This document shows positions 44,072 through 52,971 of a stretch of DNA of 64,000 bases, piece by piece. The stretch spans positions 1 to 64,000 of the forward strand of contig JBQTJI010000024.1 in NCBI GenBank assembly GCA_052387255.1, read 5' to 3'. The notes under the pieces were generated by a model that was given only the letters and a program-made list of their open reading frames with translations, made no database searches and was not told the origin of the DNA. The first letter of the stretch is position 1. The number at the start of each line of letters is the position of its first letter. The position numbers and the translations under genes are program-made. Origin of the DNA: JBBQXK01 sp052387255 (lineage in GTDB: Bacteria; Pseudomonadota; Alphaproteobacteria; Rhodobacterales; Rhodobacteraceae).

Positions 44072-45544
44072 ATGAACGCCCAGACCCCGTTCGCCTGTGT
44101 TGCCGCATCCGACGGCGTGTTCATCGACGATGCCTGGCGCCCGTGTGCGTCGGGCAAGACTGTGGATGTGGTGGCCCCGGCGACCGGGCAGGTGTTCACC
44201 CGCATCGCCGCCGGCAATGCCGAGGACGTGGCCGCCGCCGTCGCCGCCGCGCGCCGCGCCTTTGACGGCGACTGGGGCCGCCTGTCGGCGCTGGACCGCG
44301 GGCGGCTGTTGATGCGGCTGGGGGTGCTGATCCTGGACAACTTCGAGGAACTGGCAGCGCTCGAGGCCCGCGACACCGGCAAGCCGATGAAGCAGGCCCG
44401 CGCCGACATCACCGCGACGGCGCGCTACTTCGAGTTCTACGGGTCTGCCGCCGACAAGGTGCACGGCGACACGATCCCGTTCCTGAACGGCTATTTCGTG
44501 ACGACCGAATACGTGCCCTACGGCGTCACCGGCCACATCGTGCCGTGGAACTATCCGGCACAGATGTTCGGCCGCACACTGGCCCCTGCCTTGGCCATGG
44601 GCAACGCGACGGTGCTGAAACCGGCCGAGGATGCCTGCCTTACCGCGCTGCGGCTGGTGGAACTGGCGCGCGATGCGGGCTTTCCGCCCGGTGCGATCAA
44701 CCTGGTGCCGGGGCGGGGCGAGGTGGCGGGCGCGGCGCTGACCGCGCATCCCGGCATCGACTTCATCAGCTTCACCGGCAGTCCCGAGGTGGGCACGCTG
44801 GTGCAGGTGGCCGCCGCCCGGAACCACATCGGCTGTACGCTGGAACTGGGCGGCAAGTCGCCGCAGATCGTGTTCGCCGACACCGATCTGGACGCGGCGA
44901 TCCCGGTGGTGGTCAACGCCATCGTGCAGAACGCCGGCCAGACCTGTTCGGCGGGCGCGCGGGTGCTGGTCGAGGACAGCATCGCGCCCGAATTCATCGC
45001 CCGGCTGGCGGCGGCTTTCGCGCAGGTCCGGGCGGGCACGCCCGAGCAGGACCTGACGCTGGGCCCGGTCATCAACGCCACGCAGAAGCGCCGGATCGAG
45101 CGGTACTGTGCCCAGGCCGAGGCCGACGGCGTGCCCCTGATCGCGGCGGGCCAGATTGCCGAAGGTGCGCCCGCAGAGGGGTTCTTCGTCGCCCCGCGCG
45201 TCTATGGCCCGGTGCCGCGCAATCATCCGCTCGCCCGCGAAGAGGTGTTCGGCCCGGTCCTGTCGGTGATGACCTTCACCGACGAGGCTGACGCGGTGGC
45301 CCTGGCCAACGGCACCGAATTCGGCCTGGTGGCCGGAGTGTGGTCAGGCGACGGCGCGCGCGCGATCCGGGTCGCACGGCGCATCATGGCAGGGCAGGTG
45401 TTCGTCAACGGCTATGGTGCCGGCGGTGGCATCGAATTGCCCTTCGGCGGCATGAAGAGATCCGGCCATGGCCGCGAAAAGGGGTTCGAGGCGCTCTACG
45501 ACTTCAGCGCCACCCGCACGATGGTGATCAGACACGGCGCGTGA
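44072..45544 (+). CDS. NAD(P)-dependent aldehyde dehydrogenase
   Basis: A 490-residue ALDH superfamily enzyme. Cofactor region VPWNYPAQMF, catalytic glutamate in TLELGGKSPQIVF, and catalytic cysteine in NAGQTCSAGARVLVE are all present. C-terminal GGGIELPFGGMKRSGHGREKG is typical of betaine/hydroxymuconic-type ALDHs. ATG 44072 follows CAGGAGAACACC. Last gene of the SDR-GST operon; it would oxidise an aldehyde produced by the SDR. Confidence 0.88.
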   Translation: MNAQTPFACVAASDGVFIDDAWRPCASGKTVDVVAPATGQVFTRIAAGNAEDVAAAVAAARRAFDGDWGRLSALDRGRLLMRLGVLILDNFEELAALEARDTGKPMKQARADITATARYFEFYGSAADKVHGDTIPFLNGYFVTTEYVPYGVTGHIVPWNYPAQMFGRTLAPALAMGNATVLKPAEDACLTALRLVELARDAGFPPGAINLVPGRGEVAGAALTAHPGIDFISFTGSPEVGTLVQVAAARNHIGCTLELGGKSPQIVFADTDLDAAIPVVVNAIVQNAGQTCSAGARVLVEDSIAPEFIARLAAAFAQVRAGTPEQDLTLGPVINATQKRRIERYCAQAEADGVPLIAAGQIAEGAPAEGFFVAPRVYGPVPRNHPLAREEVFGPVLSVMTFTDEADAVALANGTEFGLVAGVWSGDGARAIRVARRIMAGQVFVNGYGAGGGIELPFGGMKRSGHGREKGFEALYDFSATRTMVIRHGA

Positions 45545-45753
45545 ACAGCGCACCGGCGTCCGGTCGGTTTTCAGAGCAATGGCAATCGTCTTCGTTTGCG
45601 CTTCAGTTTCTGCTTTGCCGACCGACCGCCGATGAAATGTTGCGGCTCCAGAAGCAGGGATCCGACCAACGGCCGCTGAGTGTGGCTTTTTGCGGGGAAG
45701 TCCCACGTCTGCCGGACTCTGGCTCGCTGCCGCTTCAGAGGATGGAGGTGGGC

Positions 45754-45987
45754 ATGGCAGGGATCGCGATCACGCGGGTGGAACGGACGGCGGCGGAGCT
45801 GCATCGGGCATCTGGCAGGACGAAGGACGGTCGGGCGGCACGGCGGATGTCGGCGATCGCGCCGGTGCTGGAAGGATGAGCCATCGTCGCGACATCGGTT
45901 CGGGCGCGATGGCGAATGATCGCGCGACGGCGGCCCGGACCTCCGGGATGGACCGCCGGACGCTTCGGGACCGGGCGCAGGCCACTA
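45754..45987 (+). mobile_element. Degraded IS630-type transposase N-terminal remnant
   Basis: The frame from ATG 45754 reads ITRVERTAAELHRASGRTKD, then ARRMSAIAPVLEG and a TGA at 45877-45879. Continuing in another frame, DRATAARTSGMDRRTLRDRAQ follows to about 45985. This is the N-terminal helix-turn-helix of IS630-family transposases split by a frameshift. The DDE catalytic part is missing, and no clear terminal repeats were seen. The rest of the 440-base gap (45545-45984) holds nothing I can identify. Confidence 0.6.
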
Positions 45988-46665
45988 GCCCATCATCCGC
46001 GTCCCGCCGCGCGCCTTCACCCGACGGGCGTCGGCCATCGACACCCAGATGGCCAGGGCGATCCAGCTGGCGATGTACACCGCGCCCAGGCCCAGAACCA
46101 GTTCGCCCGGCAGGGGGCCGATGTCGGCGCGTGTCACGAAGGCCCCGAAATCCGCCGCCGGGGTGGGATGGACGATCAGCTTGCCGCAATAGGCCACCGT
46201 CTGGATCAGCAGGATCCACAGATAGTTGCTGCGCACCCGGCGGGCCAGCGCCACCAGATACGACACATGGTACTGCGGGTTGCGGTAATCGGCGGCCAGG
46301 ATGTCCTGCCAGTCTTCTTCGGTGTGCAGGTCGCCGTCGATCAGCATCGGCACGTAGAAGTGCTTTTCCAGCCACCGCGCCCGCGCCCGCCAGATGTTGA
46401 AGAACCGGTAGCGCCGCGCCTCGAGCGCCAGGAACAGCATGATCAGGATGCCGACCAGCAAGAGCGGCAGGGGCGAGGCGTCGGGGGACGAGAACGTGAT
46501 CGACAGCGCCACGCCCAGGGTCACGACCGCCCAGTTCGTCGTGGTGTCCAGCCGCGTGCGCCAGACCGTGCTGCGATAGACCTCGCCCCGGTACAGGTGC
46601 GCCAGCGCGCCGATCTCGGCCGCCGAAAATTCCTCGACATGCGCCGCCTTGCGCTTTTCCGACAT
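45985..46665 (-). CDS. DUF2270 domain-containing membrane protein
   Basis: A 226-residue protein with two close central helices (about residues 45-60 and 65-82) and two near the C terminus (about 145-162 and 190-210). The stretch LEARRYRFFNIWRARARWLEKHFYVPML and the YRNPQYHVSYL that follows are characteristic of DUF2270. Function unknown. It is the last minus-strand gene before the IS remnant and follows the GlpD-like gene with an 80-base gap, so it may be a separate unit. Confidence 0.8.
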   Translation of the reverse strand: MSEKRKAAHVEEFSAAEIGALAHLYRGEVYRSTVWRTRLDTTTNWAVVTLGVALSITFSSPDASPLPLLLVGILIMLFLALEARRYRFFNIWRARARWLEKHFYVPMLIDGDLHTEEDWQDILAADYRNPQYHVSYLVALARRVRSNYLWILLIQTVAYCGKLIVHPTPAADFGAFVTRADIGPLPGELVLGLGAVYIASWIALAIWVSMADARRVKARGGTRMMG

Positions 46666-46746
46666 GGGTCCCCCTCCGCCCGGCAGGCCTGTTCCCGGCC
46701 CTTTGGCACAGCATGACAGGGTGGCAGGGGCCGGTCAAAGCCCGTG

Positions 46747-48396
46747 TCAGGGACCGAAACGCATGTGGTGGCGGGTTTCCAGCAGCAGGCGCGTGGCGGC
46801 GATTTCGGCGTCGCGCCGGGCTGCGTCCCAGCCCAGTGCGGTCCCCGCGACCGCCGCCGCCGTCGCTAGTCCGGCCAGCGTCAGCCGTCCCGTGATGGCC
46901 AGGCCCGTGCGGCGCAGGACAAGGTCGGGCAGGTGGACGACGCCCTCGTGCCGCACCAGCCAGTCCAGTTCCTGCAAGGTATGGTCCGGCGCGTCCACAA
47001 GCGCCACGGGGGCCGCCCCCTCGGCGCGCAGGATCGCGGCGGCGGTGGTGCCGTAGCGGTTGAGCAACAGGGCCGCGCGGGCGACATCGGCTCCGGTTTC
47101 GTGCGCCAACCGGGCAGCCCAGCCTTCCCGGTCTGTGGGAAACCCCCGCCCGCCGCCGATGGCTAGATCGCGCGTGCTGACGAGGCGGGCCTTGCCCAAC
47201 CGGCCCAGCACGGTATCGGCCACCTCCTCGGCAAAGCCCCGGAACGTCGTCCACTTGCCGCCCACCAGCGCGATGACAAGCCAGCGGCGGCTGTCACCGG
47301 CCCCGATGACGGGGGCGGAGTGGTCGCGGCTGATCAGCCCCGTTGCCATGCCGTCCGAGGCGGGCAGGGGCCGGATGCCCGCATAGGTATGGACGATCTG
47401 GCCCTCGTCGAAGGTCAGCCCCGGAAACAGGCCGCGCAGGGCATCCAGGAAATAAGCCACTTCGGGACCTTCGCAGCGCACGGCGTCGGGGTTGTCGGCG
47501 CGGATGTCGGTCGACCCGACCAGCGCCCGGCCAAGGTGTTCGAACACCAGGCAGATGCGCCCGTCGTCAGCCTCGAAATAGACCATCCGGCCCTGCAGAG
47601 CCTGCACCAGGCCGGAATGGTCCAGCACAATGTGCGACCCCTTGGTGCCCCCGATCAGCCGCGTCGGCACGCCGAGCGCCGCATTCACGCTGTCGATCCA
47701 GGGCCCCGCCGCATTGATCACGATGCGGGGCCGCAGGGCCATGGCGGTGCCGTCATGCGCCCGAACCCGCACGACATCGCCGTCCGTTCCTTCCAGTGTC
47801 GCATGGTTCAGCATCACCGACCCCGGACAGGCCCGCACCCCGTCCTGCAGCAGTTCCAGAACCAGCCGCTCGGGGTGGCTGACCTTGGCGTCGTGATAGG
47901 TGCCTGCCGCCACGATGCGCGGGGTCAGCGGGGCGATTTCGCGCAAGGCCCGCGCCCGTGACCACAGCGCATGGCGCGGCATCACGCGGGCGCGGCGACC
48001 GTAGAAGTCGTACATCATCAGGCCCAGCTTGATCAGCACCGCACCGCGCGACCGGGGTGCCGTGGTGGCCCCGAACAGGGTGCGCAGGGCCGCCGGAATG
48101 CCGCGCAGCCACGAAAAGATCGGGATGACGGTCTCCAGCGGTGTCACGCAATGGGGCGCATTGCGCAGCAGAAGGTTCCGCTCCAGCGTCGACTGGGCGA
48201 CCAGCCGCAACTCGCCGGTTTCGAGATACTTGATGCCGCCATGGATCAGCCGAGACGGCGCGGCGGAGGTGCCGGATCCGAAATCGCCCTTGTCGATGAT
48301 GGTGCAGACCACCCCCTGCTCGCACAGGTCGCGGAACAGGCCCGCCCCGTTGATGCCCGCGCCGATGATCAGCACATCGATGTCGTGCGGGGTCAT
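46747..48396 (-). CDS. GlpD-like FAD-dependent polyol-phosphate dehydrogenase
   Basis: A 549-residue flavoenzyme of the glycerol-3-phosphate dehydrogenase family. The FAD motif is IIGAGINGAGLFRDLCEQG (residues 10-28); SRLIHGGIKYLETGE and VVGSTDIRADN-type regions match GlpD; the C-terminal helical domain is present. It oxidises a polyol phosphate and passes electrons to the quinone pool. Start ATG 48396 overlaps the FGGY-kinase stop (ATGA). A second GlpD-like enzyme (eryB) is in the divergent operon, so this one probably serves another polyol, such as glycerol or a tetritol/pentitol. Confidence 0.85.
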   Translation of the reverse strand: MTPHDIDVLIIGAGINGAGLFRDLCEQGVVCTIIDKGDFGSGTSAAPSRLIHGGIKYLETGELRLVAQSTLERNLLLRNAPHCVTPLETVIPIFSWLRGIPAALRTLFGATTAPRSRGAVLIKLGLMMYDFYGRRARVMPRHALWSRARALREIAPLTPRIVAAGTYHDAKVSHPERLVLELLQDGVRACPGSVMLNHATLEGTDGDVVRVRAHDGTAMALRPRIVINAAGPWIDSVNAALGVPTRLIGGTKGSHIVLDHSGLVQALQGRMVYFEADDGRICLVFEHLGRALVGSTDIRADNPDAVRCEGPEVAYFLDALRGLFPGLTFDEGQIVHTYAGIRPLPASDGMATGLISRDHSAPVIGAGDSRRWLVIALVGGKWTTFRGFAEEVADTVLGRLGKARLVSTRDLAIGGGRGFPTDREGWAARLAHETGADVARAALLLNRYGTTAAAILRAEGAAPVALVDAPDHTLQELDWLVRHEGVVHLPDLVLRRTGLAITGRLTLAGLATAAAVAGTALGWDAARRDAEIAATRLLLETRHHMRFGP

Positions 48397-49898
48397 TCCG
48401 ACAGTGCCTCGATCCGGGACCACAGGGGCGCCATCGCAGTGGCCACGTCGCAATGCAGGCGATAGCGGCGGTCGAGGTTGGCGCTGCGGGCCGGATCGGG
48501 GGCATGGACCCGGCGCAAGGCGGACAGGTCGCGCGGATCGGCCTCGGGCGCGGTGAACAGCCCCACCCCCGCGCCGGCGCACAGGGCCGCGCCCCAGGCT
48601 GCGGCCTCTTCCGTCTCGGTGACCGCCACCGGCAACCCCAGGACATCCGCGAACAGCTGCGCGAACACCGGACTGCGCGAGATGCCACCGGTCAGCAGCG
48701 CCTGTTGCGGCTGGAAACCCTCGCGCAGGGCATCGACATGGACACGGTGGTTGAAGGCAATCCCCTCAAGCACCGCGCGCAACAGGTCGCCCCGGTCGTG
48801 CCAGCCGTGCAGGCCCAGAAACCCCGCGCTTGCCGTGGCACCATGGGGCGAGCCGAACAGGTAGGGGTGGAACAGGACACTCGACGGCCGCGCCAGCGCC
48901 GCCTCGATCTCGGGCAGAAGTGCTGCATGGATGCCTGCGCCCGCCGTCGAATGTTCGGCCGCGCAGAGCCTGTCCAGGAACCAGTCGTAGTTTGCGGCAG
49001 AGGCGGGCGAGATCGCCATGCTGTTCCATTCGCCCCGCCGGATCCCGTTGCGGCAGAACCAGCGGGCATCGACTTTCGGGCGATCAGAGACGGTTTCGTT
49101 GATCGAATAGGTTCCGGCGACGATGGCCACGCGACCGACGCCGTAGCCGCCGATCCCCAGGGCACTCGCGGTGACGTCGTGCAGCCCTGCGACCACCGGC
49201 GTGCCCGCCTGCAGGCCGGTCAGTGCCGCAGCTGCGGCGGTCACATGCCCCACAACATCAGTCGGCAGGGCGATGGCGGGCAACCTCAGCCCCTCCAGCC
49301 CGAGCAGGGGCAGCACCTCGGGCCCATAGTCCTGCGTCGCGACGTTGGTGAAGGATGTGCTCGCCTCGGTCAGGTCTGTGCCCACCGTCCCTGTCAGGCA
49401 GAATCGCAGCCAATCCTTGCAGGCCAGCACATGGGCGATGCGGGCGAAACGTTCGGGCTGGTGGTCCCGCATCCAGGCCAGAAGCGTGGCGGGGGCCGAG
49501 GCGTGGGGCATCTGTCCCGTCAGGCGCAGGGCCGAATCGGCTGTGCCGTCCCTGTGCCAGGTCTCTGCAATCCCTCCCGCCCGGCTGTCCAGCGACAGGA
49601 TGCCGGGGCCAAGCGGTGCCAGGTCGCGGTCCAGAAGGTACAGCCCGTCGCCATGCGCCGTGGCGGCGACCGCCACGATATCCCCGCCGCGCCCCGAAAC
49701 CGAGACCGCCTCGGCCACGGCCTCGGCGGTGGCGCGCCACAGCGCGGCCATGTCGCGTTCCACGAAACGCGGCGCGGGCATCTGTTGTGGCAATCGCCGC
49801 CGCGCCACGGCGAGAACCCGGCCCGTCGCGTCGAACACGACCGCCTTCGTCACGGTAAGGCCGTTGTCAATGCCCAATACGCAAGCGCGCCCGGTCAT
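48393..49898 (-). CDS. FGGY-family carbohydrate kinase
   Basis: A 501-residue sugar/polyol kinase. N-terminal phosphate motif LGIDNGLTVTKAVVFDATG, substrate-lobe ATAHGDGLYLLD, catalytic Asp expected in GLHDVTASALG (near residue 240), and ATP motif LTGGISRSPVFAQLFADVLG. It phosphorylates the imported polyol ahead of the GlpD-like dehydrogenase. It is distinct in sequence from eryA. The order kinase then dehydrogenase mirrors eryA-eryB. Confidence 0.85.
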   Translation of the reverse strand: MTGRACVLGIDNGLTVTKAVVFDATGRVLAVARRRLPQQMPAPRFVERDMAALWRATAEAVAEAVSVSGRGGDIVAVAATAHGDGLYLLDRDLAPLGPGILSLDSRAGGIAETWHRDGTADSALRLTGQMPHASAPATLLAWMRDHQPERFARIAHVLACKDWLRFCLTGTVGTDLTEASTSFTNVATQDYGPEVLPLLGLEGLRLPAIALPTDVVGHVTAAAAALTGLQAGTPVVAGLHDVTASALGIGGYGVGRVAIVAGTYSINETVSDRPKVDARWFCRNGIRRGEWNSMAISPASAANYDWFLDRLCAAEHSTAGAGIHAALLPEIEAALARPSSVLFHPYLFGSPHGATASAGFLGLHGWHDRGDLLRAVLEGIAFNHRVHVDALREGFQPQQALLTGGISRSPVFAQLFADVLGLPVAVTETEEAAAWGAALCAGAGVGLFTAPEADPRDLSALRRVHAPDPARSANLDRRYRLHCDVATAMAPLWSRIEALSE

Positions 49899-49904
49899 CG
49901 CCGG

Positions 49905-50747
49905 TCACGCCGCATCATCGACCGCAGGCCCCGCCACCTGCACCTTGATCCCCCGCTCGCGCATCTGCACCACCATGCGGGCAGGCATGGCCGCATCGAC
50001 GATGACCAGATCGAAGGCGTCGAGGCCCACCATCGCATAGAGCGCCCGGCGACCGAATTTCGTGTGATCGGCCAGCAGGATGCGCCGGGCAGAGCTGTCG
50101 AACATGGCGCGCTTGGTTTCCACCATTTCGGGCGACTGGTGGAACACCGTGTCGTCGGTGATGGCCGACATCGACAGGAACACGGCATCGGCCCGCAGCC
50201 GCCGGATTTCGGCGGTCGTGACCGGCCCCATGAAGGCGTTGCACCAGTGGTGGAACTGCCCGCCGAGGCCCAGAAGGGTGATGTCGCGCATGCCCTTCAG
50301 CGCCAGCATCAGCGTGATCGAGTTGGTGATCGCCGTCAGCGGCACGCGCGCGGCCAGGTGCGGCACCATCTGCAGCACCGTGGTGCTGTCGTCGAAGAAC
50401 ACCGCCTGTCCGGGTTCGACCAGTGCCGCCGCCGCTGCCGCGATGGCGCGTTTCTCGGCCCCCTGCCGCTGCGACCGGTAGATGTCGCTTGCCTCGATCA
50501 GGCTGGTCGGGGCCGCCGACACGATCCCGCGCGTCTTGCGCAACAGGCCGCGTTCGGCCAGGTCATCGAGGTCACGATGCGCCGTCATCAGGCTGATGCC
50601 GAAGCGTTCCGTGACGTCCTCGATCCGCATCGCACCTTCGGCCATCACCGCCTGGGCAATCAGTTGCCGCCGCGCGATCTGGCGGGCCTGGCGGCTGTCC
50701 GCCGACATCTCGCCGCCCGGATCGGGAAACAACCTCGACTCGACCAT
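49905..50747 (-). CDS. DeoR/GlpR-family transcriptional regulator
   Basis: A 280-residue repressor-type protein. HTH about residues 26-80 (RRQLIAQAVMAEGAMRIEDV ... ERFGISLMTAHRDLDDL). The C-terminal sugar-phosphate isomerase-like domain carries VFFDDSTTVLQMVPHL and LLADHTKFGRRALY, typical of DeoR proteins that sense sugar phosphates. GGAGGCGCGG precedes ATG 50747. Located inside the minus operon, 6 bases before the kinase; likely controls the transporter and catabolic genes in response to a polyol-phosphate. Confidence 0.87.
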   Translation of the reverse strand: MVESRLFPDPGGEMSADSRQARQIARRQLIAQAVMAEGAMRIEDVTERFGISLMTAHRDLDDLAERGLLRKTRGIVSAAPTSLIEASDIYRSQRQGAEKRAIAAAAAALVEPGQAVFFDDSTTVLQMVPHLAARVPLTAITNSITLMLALKGMRDITLLGLGGQFHHWCNAFMGPVTTAEIRRLRADAVFLSMSAITDDTVFHQSPEMVETKRAMFDSSARRILLADHTKFGRRALYAMVGLDAFDLVIVDAAMPARMVVQMRERGIKVQVAGPAVDDAA

Positions 50748-50811
50748 CCGCGCCTCCTGGCCCTTTGGCGGTCAGCCACAGACTGCCGTCCGGGCAGACT
50801 TTCAGAAAAGG

Positions 50812-50837
50812 GCGGCACCGGATAGCCCCGGTGCCGC
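50812..50837 (-). terminator. Hairpin terminator/attenuator after the binding-protein gene
   Basis: GCGGCACCGG and CCGGTGCCGC form a perfect 10-bp stem with a 6-base loop. On the minus strand it is followed by CCCTTTTCTGAAAG, a short T-run. It lies 35 bases downstream of the binding-protein stop, so most transcripts from the transporter may end here with read-through into the regulator and kinase. Confidence 0.65.
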
Positions 50838-50872
50838 AGGTCGTCGGGGACGAAGCCCGCCCCCGCGGGAGG

Positions 50873-51820
50873 TCACTCGGACAGGGTGAAGGCCGCCGTA
50901 TACTTGTCGACGTTGTCCTTGGTGATCAGCAGGCAGTCGAACAGCTGCTTTTCGGTCGCGGCCCCCGTGCTGCCCGTCTTGATGAAGCTGTCGGCCTGGC
51001 GCACAGCCTCGGCCGAAAACACCGCGACGGGCTGCAGCACGGTGTACTGCATCTCGCCCGCCTTGACCGCCGCCACCGCGTCGGGCGACCCGTCAAAGCC
51101 GCCGACCTTGACCTGCCCGAGCTTGCCCGCCTCTTTCAGGGCCGCAATCGCCCCCAGGGCCATCTCGTCATTGCCCGAGATCACGCCGGTGATGTCGGGG
51201 TTCGCCTGCAGCAGCGACTGCATCTTCTGGTAGCCCTTGGTGCGGTCCCAGTCGGCCACTTCCTTGCCGACCTGCACCATGTCGGGGTACTGGCTGATCA
51301 CGGTGGTATAGCCGTTCGACCGGGTCGCGGCATTGTTGTCCGCCGGGTTGCCGAAGAGTTCCACATAGGTCCCGGCCTCGCCCACGCTGGCGATCCACTG
51401 CTCGGCCCCCATGGCCGCCCCCTGCGCGTTGTTCGACACAAGCTGCGCCTTGGCCAGACCTTCCTGGTTGATCTCGGCATTCACCAGCAGCACCGGGATC
51501 CCCGCATCGACCGCCTTCTTCACCGCGCCGATGGACCCGTCGGCATTCGCCGGGTCAAGGATGATCGCCACCGACTTGTTGGTGATCGCCGTGTCGATCA
51601 TCGTGCTTTCGACGTTGGTGTCGCCCTTGTGGGCCGAAACGTTGGCGGTATAGCCCAAGGACTCGGCCGTCGCCTTGGCGACCTCGCCTTCGGTGAACCA
51701 GTAGGGGTTGGCGGGGTCGGTCACGATGATCGTGATCAGCCCCTCGGCGTTTGCCGCATAGGACATCAGCGGCACGACGGCCACTGCGGCCATCAGCGCG
51801 CGGCGGGTCAGGTTCAGCAT
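50873..51820 (-). CDS. Sugar/polyol ABC transporter periplasmic binding protein (RbsB-like)
   Basis: A 315-residue type 1 periplasmic binding protein with signal peptide (LMSYAANAE, cleavage near 25). Mature start LITIIVTDPANPYW, hinge AIILDPANADGSIGAVKKAV, and VISGNDEMALGAIAALKEAG, the classical ribose-binding-protein pattern. GGGAGAGAGACCA precedes the ATG. The partner permease and ATPase are encoded just upstream. The neighbouring ery operon suggests erythritol or a related polyol as ligand. Confidence 0.88.
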   Translation of the reverse strand: MLNLTRRALMAAVAVVPLMSYAANAEGLITIIVTDPANPYWFTEGEVAKATAESLGYTANVSAHKGDTNVESTMIDTAITNKSVAIILDPANADGSIGAVKKAVDAGIPVLLVNAEINQEGLAKAQLVSNNAQGAAMGAEQWIASVGEAGTYVELFGNPADNNAATRSNGYTTVISQYPDMVQVGKEVADWDRTKGYQKMQSLLQANPDITGVISGNDEMALGAIAALKEAGKLGQVKVGGFDGSPDAVAAVKAGEMQYTVLQPVAVFSAEAVRQADSFIKTGSTGAATEKQLFDCLLITKDNVDKYTAAFTLSE

Positions 51821-51912
51821 TGGTCTCTCTCCCTTGGGTTAGGTCAGGTATTGCCTTGAAAGGCAGGCTTTCCGCGCGACCGCAGCCCAGTGCCGCGTGC
51901 GGACGGAGAAGT

Positions 51913-52953
51913 TCAGGATCGGCGGCCCCCCCGTCCGTACTGGATCGAGTTCATCAGCACGGCCAGCACGATCACGGCCCCGGTGAAGACGGTCTGCCAG
52001 TACGAGGACACCCCGATGATGACCAACCCGTCCGAGAGGAACCCGATGACGAAGGCACCCAGCATGGTGCCCTGCACCGTGCCGCGTCCGCCGGTCAGCG
52101 CGGCGCCCCCGATCACCACGGCAGCGATGGCCGTGAGTTCGTAGGTCTCGCCCGCCGTCGGCCCCGCCGAGGTCAGCTGCGACGCCAGCACGAGGCCCGC
52201 CACCGCCGCCAGCATCCCCGACAGCATGTAGACGGTGATCTTGACGCGGTTGACCGGCACGCCCGACAGGTCGGCGGCGCGTTCGTTCCCGCCCGAGGCG
52301 TACAACCACCGCCCGAACGACGACCGCATCAGCATCAGCGCCGTGACGACCGCGATGGTGGCCAGCACCAGGACCGAGATGGGAATTCCCCCCAGACGGT
52401 TGAACCCGATCCAGTCGAACCCGGTGTTGCCCAGTTCCGGCCGCCCCGACAGGTTGTTGTAGGTCAGCCCGTTGGTCTGCAAGAGTGCAACGCCGCGCGC
52501 CACGTACATGACGCCCAGGGTGGCGACAAAGGCCGGCACCTTGAACCAGGCGATCAGCACGCCATTGACCGCCCCGACCAGCGCGCCGATGCAACAGGTG
52601 ACGACCACCACCGCCCAGACCGGGAGGTAGAGGATCACGCCCAATGCCGGGATTTCGATGCCCTGCATCAGCGCCCCCGCGACCACCCCCGACAGGGCCA
52701 GCACCGACCCCACCGACAGGTCGATCCCGCCGTTGAGGATGACCAGCAGCATGCCGATGGCCAGGATGCCGTAGATCGCGACGTGGCTGGCCATGATCAG
52801 CAGGTTCGACACCGTCAGATAGTTGGGCGACAGGGTCGAGAACACCGCGACAATGGCGATCAGCGCAAAGAAGGCGCGCCCCTCCAGCAGCATGCGGCCC
52901 AGGCTGAACCCCTGTGCCTTTGCGCCTGCTTGTGCCGTTCCGGCCTGGGTCAT
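51913..52953 (-). CDS. Sugar/polyol ABC transporter permease (RbsC-like)
   Basis: A 346-residue permease with eight to ten hydrophobic segments. GGIDLSVGSVLALSGVVAG and AAVVIGGAALTGGRGTVQGT are the conserved RbsC motifs, and YASGGNERAADLSGVPV is the cytoplasmic loop. It forms a homodimeric channel for the ligand from the binding protein. It lies 18 bases downstream of the ATPase gene. Confidence 0.88.
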   Translation of the reverse strand: MTQAGTAQAGAKAQGFSLGRMLLEGRAFFALIAIVAVFSTLSPNYLTVSNLLIMASHVAIYGILAIGMLLVILNGGIDLSVGSVLALSGVVAGALMQGIEIPALGVILYLPVWAVVVVTCCIGALVGAVNGVLIAWFKVPAFVATLGVMYVARGVALLQTNGLTYNNLSGRPELGNTGFDWIGFNRLGGIPISVLVLATIAVVTALMLMRSSFGRWLYASGGNERAADLSGVPVNRVKITVYMLSGMLAAVAGLVLASQLTSAGPTAGETYELTAIAAVVIGGAALTGGRGTVQGTMLGAFVIGFLSDGLVIIGVSSYWQTVFTGAVIVLAVLMNSIQYGRGGRRS

Positions 52954-52971
52954 CGGGTAGGCTCCATGGGA

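Noticed and set aside
45545..45750. Left end of an insertion sequence with terminal inverted repeats
   Set aside because: I looked for matching repeats on either side of the IS630-type remnant and found none that were convincing.
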